From NCBI GenBank assembly GCA_963920525.1, contig OY986435.1:222123899-222187898 (forward strand): a DNA stretch of 64,000 nt. Reading direction: 5' to 3'. The notes beneath the pieces were generated by a model, which saw only the letters and a program-made list of their open reading frames with translations, did not search any database and was not told the DNA's origin. Source of the DNA: Dichetophora obliterata (Eukaryota; Arthropoda; Insecta; Diptera; Sciomyzidae). Positions 10,430 through 18,907 of this stretch are shown here, piece by piece; position 1 is the first letter of the stretch; the number at the start of each line of letters is the position of its first letter. The position numbers and the translations under genes were made by a program.

Positions 10430-10838
10430 GCGCTGCATGGTAGAATAAGAAGGTATATGCATTTCGGAGAGGCAGACTGCCGTAACTGTCTAAACGAAGT
10501 TGCCAGCACATAGAAAATCTGAAAATAAAGAGAAAGCGAAACTTGTCCGCATTCAGCGGAGTCAACTGTTGTGAACTGTTGTGGTAGCGATACTTAAGTG
10601 AGCTATGTTTTTCTCTGGATGTGTAGTTCTTTAAACGTTAAAAAACTTGAAATTTATTTCATTTAATTTTTATAATTGTTTAATTCTGTAAATATTTTAA
10701 TGGCAAATGTTTCTCAAGGAATTTTAACACAACAGTCAGATTTTTCTCATTCGCAAAAAGCTGACTTTGACAATTTTGGATCTGAGAAAGAGAACGCAGT
10801 ACGAAATGCATCTACCTTCTCTAGTTCTGCCATGGAGC
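10430..10838. mobile_element. MITE with GAAGGTAGATGCATTTCG-type ends, long copy
   Basis: The left end (GCGCTGCATGGTAGAATAAG, then GAAGGTATATGCATTTCGG) and the right end read on the minus strand (GCGCTCCATGGCAGAAC..., GAAGGTAGATGCATTTCG) are inverted copies. A shorter relative lies at 30046-30268. No transposase inside. Confidence 0.7.
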
Positions 10839-10839
10839 G

Positions 10840-11439
10840 CTGTGCTAGGTGAGCACGAGGAGAAAGAGAAAAATATACAGCAAAAGGAGTGTATTAAAAC
10901 TCTCGCAACCAGTGTTGCCGCGACGATTCTAAGAAAAGTATCCAGGAAAAGGTAAAAAAGGTATCCAAAAGTATCTACTTTTGAAAAAAAAAAAATATTC
11001 ACGCGTCAAAATGCAAAAAATAATACTATATTCTTTTATTTAACACAAAAGTATAACTTAAATATATTTAAATATTGAAGTCCATTTTTTTAAGCTTCCA
11101 TAATAATTTTATTTATTTAATTTTAAGACTAACAATTATTTTAGGTAAAATATAATAAAAAGAAATGTATACATGTATAAATATATTAAAAAGGAACATT
11201 AATTTCAGTACTTCAGTCTTTTATGTGTGTGGCTATTGCCCTTTAATTACATTAATTTCATAAGTATAATATTTATAGAAAAGCAAAATGTAAAACAATA
11301 TATAATTGCATAAAAAAGGAACACAAAATTGTATAACTTACCCAGTTTAGTGTAAAGTAAATTATATGGGCACTTTAAAAGCTTACATTGCACGTTGAAA
11401 AGAAAATAAAAAGATTCAAATAGAAACATTTATTGTGAA
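10840..11439. other. AT-rich DNA without recognised features
   Basis: Mostly A/T runs. A CAGTGTTGCC word at 10910 resembles a hAT-type end but no partner was found. Confidence 0.4.
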
Positions 11440-11631
11440 AAGACTATAAGAGATAAAGAAGATAAAGAGTTGATTTTTTTACGTATATAATACAAAAAAC
11501 CAATATTACAAAAAATATATTTTTAATGCATTTTCTTCTCGCTAGCAGGCGTAAAAAAAGTAGTCATTTTCAGCCAGTGTCAAGACTTATCGAAAACAAT
11601 TTATCGGAAACAAAAAAATCAAAGCGCATAT
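11440..11631. repeat. Second copy of the repeat at 4440-4600
   Basis: Shares AATGCATTTTCTTCTCGCTA and flanking sequence with 4440-4600. It runs up to TTAA, after which GGGAGTATTCCTGG begins, a possible left end of the fossil transposon that continues beyond the LINE insertion. Confidence 0.55.
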
Positions 11632-11987
11632 TAAGGGAGTATTCCTGGTTGGCAAAAAAATTTTTCCAATTTTTTTTTCATTTTTTTGTAGCTGGGATAT
11701 TTCAGAATATCGTCCTGAAAAGGTTTTTTGAAATTCGAAATACTTTAGGAGATACGGTCTTTTTTGTCCAGCAATGTTTTCGCCAAAATGCGATTTGCTT
11801 AATTTGGCTACTTTTTGAATGCAACGGTTTGAAGTAACCACCGAACTTCGTTCAACGCGTTCTTTATTAGGTAATAACTTTTAACTTTGTTGGCAGCGTT
11901 TAGTTCACTTTGAACTGAGTTATAAACCGGACGCGCGCGCGCATACAGTTTTGATAAAAATTTTTGTTTGTGCTAAAGACAATGGAT

Positions 11988-13639
11988 GTTAATGTTAATG
12001 TTAATGTTGTGTGGTGGAGATGCGTACTGCGACCTAAATTAGATCTATTGTACCTCCTTCTCAAAGCTCCGCTGGGTTTGCGGATTACAGAATTTCATCC
12101 AGCCCTATTTCTCTAATGAATTTGAGAATATTCTTAGGTTCAAGGGATGAAACCTGCTCTAGACTCAGCTCATAATTCCCCAGTGCTAGTTTACGTCTGC
12201 GAGCCACGGCGTCGCAGTTTGAAAGTAGGTGTATTGGAGTCTCCTCTGCTTTTTCACAGAAACGGCAGTTACTATCGGTCTCTATGCCCAATTTCATCAG
12301 GTGGTATTTCAGTTTACAGTGTCCTGTAAGGAACCCCGTTAGAATCCTAAGATTCGGTTTGCCTAAGCTTATGCACAATTTTGCTCTCCGAGTGTTAAAA
12401 TCTCTGAGGAGCAATTTGGATTGTCTTAGCTTTGGGAGGCTTTTCCAAAGGTTTGAACGTTTATGCCTCTCCTCCCTTCTTAGTTCTTCTTTTATAGAAT
12501 GTGTGCCCAATCCGCAGAATGGTTCCGGTCCTATAAATTTTGTGGCTGCACCCTGTCGCGCTAGACCATCGGCTTCTTCGTTACCCTGTATTCCTTTGTG
12601 TCCTGGGACCCAAAGTATAGTAACAGTGTTATTCTTGCCTAGCTCGTTGAGTTTTGTTAGGCATTCCCATATTATTCTCGATGATATCTCACAGGAAACT
12701 AATGCTTTGATTGCTGCTTGGCTGTCTGACATCACAACTATATCCTGACCTTTGTATTTACGGTCCAGATTGAATTGTGCACACAGCTGTATTGCTAGGA
12801 TTTCCGCTTGGAAGATACTGGGTGTTGTCCCCATAGGTTCAAAGTGCTTGGTTCTTGGCCCGTACACCCCTGCGCCTATACCTTCCAATGTCTTGGACCC
12901 ATCTGTATACCATGCTATACTATGTGGTTTCTTAACTTGCGATATCATCTCGCTGTCCCACTCTTTCTTGGTACTAAGCTTAATTCCGAAGTGTTTTTCG
13001 AAGTTATACCTTTTTACTATATCGTCTCTTGGTAGATCGATGTAGGGAGTGTGCTTTGCAATATCCTCCTTCTCTCTACTGCTGATAGTTTTACCTAAAC
13101 CTGTCCCCTCTTTTGCAATGCCTAACAGAGTTCGCTTGGCTACTCCCTCTATGACAAGGTGTAAGGGTGTTAGGTCCAGAATTACTTCTAGTGCTGCTGT
13201 AGGGCATGTCCTCATAGCCCCTGTGATGCATACACAGGCCAGTCTCTGCACCTTTGTTAGCATATTCCTCATTGTGGTTAGCTTGGTTCTCTCAGCCCAT
13301 GCTATTGCACCATATGTGAGGATGGGTCTCACCATCTTGGTATACATCCAGCGGAGAATTGCTGGGTTACAACCCCAGCTTTTCCCCGCCAGGCTCCTAC
13401 ATACCATGAGTGCGCGCGTTGCTTTGTTTATAGTTACCTCTGCATGTCTTCTCCAGAGAAGCTTTGAATCTAGTGTAAGTCCCAGATACTTTACTTCTCC
13501 TTTGAAGGGAATTTCAGTGCCATCCATTCTCATTGTTCGGAGGTTTGGCAGGCTTCTTTTGTTAGTAAAAGGTACTATGGTGGTTTTCGCTGGGTTGATA
13601 CTTAATCCCACCGTGTTACACCACTCCTTTCTTACTGAC
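11988..13639 (-). mobile_element. 5'-truncated LINE with RNase H domain and 13-bp target duplication
   Basis: A clean insertion: AAAGACAATGGAT occurs at 13640-13652 (5' side) and again at 11975-11987 (3' side). The 3' end on the minus strand is a short run of the hexamer AACATT (11988-12007), a TAA-rich tail as in I-type LINEs. Only the end of ORF2 and a short 3'UTR are present. The intact frame and identical duplications suggest a fairly recent event. The host site is the start codon region of an older transposase fossil. Confidence 0.93.
12085..13639 (-). CDS. LINE ORF2 C-terminal part: RT thumb, RNase H, Cys-rich end
   Basis: Over 510 codons open without a stop. In order: the end of reverse transcriptase (GEVKYLGLTLDSKLLWRRH, MVRPILTYGAIAWAERT), then an RNase H domain with all acidic positions visible (AWYTDGSK, FQAEILAI, VMSDSQAAI, and WVPGHKGIQGNEEAD with the His and last Asp), then a GHCKLKYHLMKLG segment and a CCHC-like end (CRFC...HLLSNC). 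The catalytic YADD core and endonuclease are missing because of 5' truncation. The true coding begins at the truncation point, so no genuine start codon exists. The RNase H domain points to the I, LOA or related clades. Confidence 0.9.
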
Positions 13640-13646
13640 AAAGACA

Positions 13647-14033
13647 ATGGATAGAAAAAGTAATAGAAATAAAAATAAAAGAAACACCGGTAGCAATCGA
13701 AAAACTCGTCCCTTGAAACGCCAGTTTCGTGGTAACCAACACAAAAGAGATGAGGACACCGAATTCACAAGCACATCGGCAAAACAATGTCTGTCATATT
13801 TAACGAAGGTTTTTTGCCAATACTTCAAATAATGAACCTAATGGGCATTCCGATTGGCAACATCACATATGATGTCGCCATGTTGGAACGAAGAACGTTT
13901 GAAAAGGTTCGAAGCCAGAGCTCTGGCCGCATCAAAAGAAGGTAGAACTGCCCGAAGAGCACAAAGAGCCGCTGAGTACTCATTTTTTGAAAAAGAGGAA
14001 GTAGTTCTTTATGGGACTGGCATTGCAGATTGA
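13647..14033 (+). pseudogene. Internally deleted Mutator/Kolobok-type transposase remnant
   Basis: Two ends of one protein family joined. The N-terminal part (ATG at 13647) reads RPLKRQFRGNQHKRDEDTEF and STSAK, the basic start seen in an insect and Hydra family often labelled Mutator-like transposase. Near 13785 it changes frame to IFNEGFLPILQIMNLMGIPI and, after another shift, EGRTARRAQRAAEYSFFEKE and LYGTGIAD followed by stop (14031-14033), the family's usual C-terminus. The whole catalytic middle is missing. The ATG lies inside the 13-bp target duplication of the adjoining LINE. Family name is by memory of the motif pattern. Left end may be the GGGAGTATTCCTGG at 11632 after TTAA. A right end was not found. 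Confidence 0.6.
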
Positions 14034-14693
14034 CATATCGCTCATTTGCTGCAAGAACGGCATAACTCAAAATTTTTGATTTTGAGATAAATGCGTTTTA
14101 AGTGTTCAATTGACTATAGCTCTGAAGAAAAATTAATAAATATAAATATTATGATATCATCTTGTAAATCAACTTATATTTGATATATCCGTATAGAAAA
14201 AAGGAGAGTAAAAATTTTTTAATAATTGTTTTTAGATGGAAAATTGTTTATACTTTGAGTTATGACGTTATTGCTGCTAAAGTTCATTGATAGTAGTGTA
14301 GTAAACTAAAAAGCGTCATTCTTAATGCGAAAAAAATTTTTTTATTTAAGTCTTCTTTTATTTCATAAAAACATAAAACATAACATGAAACATTTCATAA
14401 CATAAAAACAATTCATTTCAATTAAACATTTTTAAACTTAAAGTTAAATGATATTGAATACCATATGAGAAACTCTGTTTCATGGTATTTATCATAAGAT
14501 TTCTTAAAAAAGTCTTTTGCTTCAAGTAAGTAAACATAAAAAATAAATTCAGTCTTTTCGAAAACATGAATAAAACGCTTATAAATTGTCATAGAAATGT
14601 TTGTAAAAACGTGGAATGAGATTTTTTTAATCAAATCGTCGATGTCGTCTTTTTTATTTTTGGGAATACTTGGTTTGCTATGGAAAGCTTTAT
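14034..14693. other. AT-rich DNA without recognised features
   Basis: No repeat ends or coding recognised. Confidence 0.4.
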
Positions 14694-16204
14694 TTAAAAT
14701 AATAGATGTTGCTTGCTTATTTTTTTAATAACAGTCGCCTCCTTGAATTCATCTTCAGCGTAAGACATTTTATAAAAAACGGAGTTTCTTGATTCTTTCT
14801 CAACTTTAATAATTTTTACTTGTGATAGTTTTATCTCGCTCATATTTAAAGGGCCGATGTCATTTACCAGTTTTTTCAAATCATAAAAGTCCTCAAAACA
14901 AAGTTCATGCACATTAAATGGATCCCCCCTCTTTCTTGCCGATCGAATAATAGACACAAATGACTCTGTAGTGTAAATAGGGCCACTTCTTAACATTCTT
15001 CATATCTTTTTTTTCAGGTGTGCTGAATCACCTTCGTTTTGTGTATGGCCTTTTATTAGGTACTTATGGGTAAAAGATTTTATACCCAAATAACGAATGG
15101 CGTAAAGGTACAGCGCAAGCATAAATTTATTTTTTTGCTCTTCAGCACAATTATCCGAATAAAATATAATTTCAGCGTTATCAGTGTTTGACAAATTTCG
15201 GATATATTGAAGTACGCATGTACCTAATTCATTTACTCCGCGGTGGCCATTGGTTTCATCCCAAACAAAGCACTGGCATTGGTTCGTTTGAATATCATAT
15301 ATGGTGAAGTTGAAAACATTTACTTTTGACTTATAATAAAATGCAGAAACATTGCCTTTCGGTAACTGCATGACTGCTTGTAAGTCGTATACTGCAACAA
15401 ATGCGTTTGTATTCTCTTTGTCTTTTTGTTCTACTCTCTTGACAAGTTTTTTTCATGTAAGTGCAGTTCATAAAGTTCTATCGCATTTATTTTCTCTGCT
15501 TCATTCACGTTTTCGTATGCTGTACATTGTTCACACAAATCTTTTTTCGGAGTGAAAAACGAGATATTGAAATCTTCCGTGAAAGTTCTGTAAAATGAAG
15601 TGAAAGTGCAAAACAGTTTATTTTGCTCCTTGCACGCACCAACGTAGTCCCTATAAATACTTGATATGGTTTTACTTTCTTCTATAAATGTTCTAGATGT
15701 GTTTGCTCGTGTATAATGGCTTTCTATTTTCGGTATTTTTTCTACAAATTCCTTTACACCTGCCTTTACATCTGGATTAATTTTTTTTTTTTTGTTTACC
15801 ATGTTTCCCCCTTTGGTCAGATTCCAATATTTAGTTAGCAATCTTTTCACGTTTCTCCAATACTGTTCTAATTACACGATCGGAGATATCCAGAGTGTTT
15901 TTAAAAAAGTTTCCAAACACGTACTAAACCCTCAAATTGCTTAAAAAAGAAGGCATTGTTGTTATGACGAGGACCTCTTATACCTCCCATACGCACGTAG
16001 CGGTATTTCGGCTCGACAAATTGCATAGATTTGGCAATAAATTGTCGTTGCTTTTCAATGTCTCCAAGAGACCAATATAATGCAAACAATAGCTGTCTAT
16101 CCTCCTCGCGAAAATTTTTGAAACATTCATACCTGCAAGTCTCAGCACATGTTGCTGAGACAAAGGCAATTCGTGTAGCTGCCGATTGTCCTGCGTGGCA
16201 ATAG
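14694..16204 (-). pseudogene. Transposase-like protein of an unclassified insect family, frameshifted
   Basis: Read from 16204 leftward, collinear pieces in changing frames form one protein: FREEDRQLLFALYWSLGDIE and NAFFFK near 16150-15930; IRTVLEKREKI near 15860; FVEKIPKIESHYTRANTSRT and FFTPKKDLCEQCTAYE at 15850-15480; YSDNCAEEQKNKFMLALYLY and LIKGHTQNEGDSAHLKK at 15371-15005; LRSGPIYTTESFVSIIRSAR and NVHELCFEDFYDLKKLV at 14996-14700. Breaks: stop/frame changes near 15900, one near 15440, and one at the A-run near 15008. The HYTR...PKKDxCxxC...SDNCxxQNK layout is known to me from many arthropod genomes as an uncharacterised, transposon-borne protein with a likely RNase H-like DDE core (inference). 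No terminal repeats were found. Confidence 0.7.
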
Positions 16205-16319
16205 AATACTACTTTTTATTTTTTTCTTAACAACAAATCAGACAAATCATAATTTAATTCTAAATAAATAAAACAAGAAAATAAAATGCATGGTCTTTTC
16301 TTAAAAAAAAATCAATTAA

Positions 16320-17000
16320 AAGTTATTATTGGAGTATTTGTTTTAAATCTATTTAAAATAGTTAATAAATAATTGGATTAACTCTGTTAAAATTTAATTT
16401 TGATATTATTTGAATGGATAAAGGTAAAAATAGTAAATAAAGAAATCGATTAATTTTTGCAAAACTTTATTTTGATTTGATGTAATTTGAAAGGATAAAG
16501 GTAAGAATAGTTAATAAATAATTGGTTTAATTTTGTTATAATTTAGTTTTGATGTCATTTAAGACATTGATCAATTTTCTAAAATGTTGTCCTTTGGTGC
16601 ATTTGAATCCGATTAGAAACAAAAAAGATATAGCGATTTATCTAAACCGCCTTGCTTCAAATAGATAAATATATACTTCTTTTAACAAATTAGCCGAATA
16701 TCAATTTAAATCACAAAGAAATAAAAACAAGAAAACACAATTGATGGCATTTTTTTTAAAAAATACAATTTAAAGGTATGAGTGGATTTAACTTTGTGCA
16801 GCAGATTAGAGTTTTACTTTTAAATCTGTTTAAAATAGGTAATAAGTAATTGAATTCATTTTTTTAAAATTTAATTTTAATGTCATTTAGAAGATTGATA
16901 AATTTTCTAAAATTTTGTTCTTTGGAGCATTTGAATCCGATCAGAAATAAAAAAGATATAGCGATTTATCTAAAACGTCTTTGCTTTAGATAGACAAAAT
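16320..17000. repeat. Degenerate direct repeats upstream of the LINE
   Basis: Words such as TTTAAAATAGTTAATAAATA and CATTTGAATCCGAT followed by AAAAAAGATATAGCGATTTA occur two or three times in the same direction (near 16342, 16500 and 16825; 16600 and 16928). Low-complexity in between. No coding. Confidence 0.65.
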
Positions 17001-17195
17001 CGCAAAAATATGATTTATATCTGACGATCAACGAAATGCTTCCAAAACGTGAACAAAATCCTAACGTAACAAAAAAAGTCCAATGCAGCAACAACAAATC
17101 AAGCCAAAAAAAATGTAAACAAAGTCAGGCTGCTCTACTCAGAAATCTAAAAAATATATGTATAAGCAGTGGTTTCCTGCATCATTGCTGTTCTT

Positions 17196-17208
17196 TTATA
17201 AATTCTAG
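17196..17208 (+). repeat. Left 13-bp target-site duplication of the full-length LINE
   Basis: TTATAAATTCTAG, identical to 22154-22166. Confidence 0.92.
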
Positions 17209-17428
17209 GATACGGAAATTGAATTTCAAACGGAGAGGGCTGAAAAAAATATATCAAGAAAACTAAAATAAAATTTCAAAACGAAAAATTTCTATAAAAT
17301 AATTTTGTATATCTATTATACAATATATATATATATATATAAAAGACTAATTAAAAACGAACGAAAATAAGCTTAACAATATAAGTTTCTATTCAAACAA
17401 TTCAGCACCCTTGCTGAAATTTAAAAAA

Positions 17429-18907
17429 ATGGACGCAGACATTGCCCATCATCATCACTTCGACCCCGGAGAAATTCCGGAAAATTTGAACAGCACAACA
17501 AACGATTCAGCAAATCCAACTCATCTTCAAATAGAAGATGGATATACTTCCCAAACTTCTCAGGAATATATTATAGCAAACAATTTATCAGCAGAATTAC
17601 TGAATACATCTTTACCGAATTCACCGATGGAAGAGCAGTCTCTAACTTTAAATGAAAACGAGTTTCAATACGTTACACCACGCAACAAACGAACTAAAAG
17701 ATCAAACAACGGAGAGCTAATTGAAGTCGACGTCTCAAATTTCCAAACCGATCAAAATATCACAAACAATACAAACCGCTTTGCTATTCTAGGAAACATG
17801 GACATCGAAACTACAGACACACAATTTTCAAACGTGGTAAGTTCCAGTAGAGGCAATGTAGCTGAAACCAATAAAATTCACAACGCTAGATTTTGTCCAC
17901 CCATAATATTATACAACGTAAATATAAAAAATATGATTGATCAATTAAAATCAAAAGTACCAAAAATAGACTTTAAAATAATAAACAAAACAAAATTTAA
18001 AAGCAAACTTTACCTAAGGGATCATAATGCTCATTTTGAGATGATGACTCTGCTTAGAGATAAAAAAATAGAATCCTACACTTTTACACCAAAACATCTT
18101 AGACAAGTCAATCTTATTTTACGTGGGCTACACTTTTTGTCCGACGTTAATGAAATAAAACAAGAGCTTGATGCAAAATTCCCTGAAACAGTAGAAAAGG
18201 TATCAAAGTTCAAAACTCCATACTTACAAAAAAATAATTATGAAACAAATTTATTTTTAATAACACTTTTCCCTGGGAAGAAATTTAATGACATTGCCAA
18301 ATTACGTTCTTTACATCATCAAACAATAACGTGGGAGGCACCCAAATCGCGAAACACAGAATCTCAGTGCAAGCGATGTCAACAGTGGGGACATATTGCT
18401 AAAAATTGCAATAGACATTATCGATGTGTTAAATGTAATAAGGATCATCAGCCTGGTGGTTGCATGCTAAATGAAACTTCAAATTCAAAACCATTTTGTA
18501 TCAACTGTGGTGAAGAAGGTCATCCTGCTAACTGGAGAGGTTGTTCTTTCTATAAGGAGTACATAAAAAGAAAAAAAATAATCATAAGCGATGCTAAAGA
18601 AAAAAAATCTATGGCATTTTCCAATGTACAGCAAGTTTTAAGCAAGCAGTCATTAGTAAAAGAAGGTAAAACATATGCAAGTAACTTTTATAATGCAACT
18701 AATCAAAAACAGAATTTTAGTACCTCAAAACCTACCCTAATCGAAGAATTTTTAAAGGTTGCAGAAATTCTCTGTAACCAAGGGCAACCTACTCTCGAGC
18801 AAAAAATTGAAAATTTTTTAAAAACTTTTAAAATAATGTCGAAAGATGAAGCTAAAAAGAATTGTATCACACTTTTGAAAGAAGTACAAAATAAATATGG
18901 TCCATAG
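17429..18907 (+). CDS. LINE ORF1, gag-like nucleic-acid-binding protein
   Basis: 492 residues from the first in-frame ATG (17429); a TTG lies 18 bases upstream in the same frame but ATG is the likelier start. The N-terminal third is acidic and low in structure (SPMEEQSLTLNENEFQYV). The middle carries a PRE_C2HC-like segment ending ILRGLHFLSDVNEIKQELDA. Three zinc knuckles follow from residue 314: CKRCQQWGHIAKNC, CVKCNKDHQPGGC and CINCGEEGHPANWRGC. Known role of such proteins: RNA binding, particle formation and chaperone activity for target-primed reverse transcription. The stop codon overlaps the ORF2 start by 11 bases (ATGGTCCATAG). Confidence 0.92.
   Translation: MDADIAHHHHFDPGEIPENLNSTTNDSANPTHLQIEDGYTSQTSQEYIIANNLSAELLNTSLPNSPMEEQSLTLNENEFQYVTPRNKRTKRSNNGELIEVDVSNFQTDQNITNNTNRFAILGNMDIETTDTQFSNVVSSSRGNVAETNKIHNARFCPPIILYNVNIKNMIDQLKSKVPKIDFKIINKTKFKSKLYLRDHNAHFEMMTLLRDKKIESYTFTPKHLRQVNLILRGLHFLSDVNEIKQELDAKFPETVEKVSKFKTPYLQKNNYETNLFLITLFPGKKFNDIAKLRSLHHQTITWEAPKSRNTESQCKRCQQWGHIAKNCNRHYRCVKCNKDHQPGGCMLNETSNSKPFCINCGEEGHPANWRGCSFYKEYIKRKKIIISDAKEKKSMAFSNVQQVLSKQSLVKEGKTYASNFYNATNQKQNFSTSKPTLIEEFLKVAEILCNQGQPTLEQKIENFLKTFKIMSKDEAKKNCITLLKEVQNKYGP

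Noticed and set aside
12147..13045. Plus-strand ORFs of 60-154 codons opposite the LINE at 12-13.6 kb
   Set aside because: Antisense shadows of the RNase H-bearing ORF, which has recognisable domains on the minus strand.
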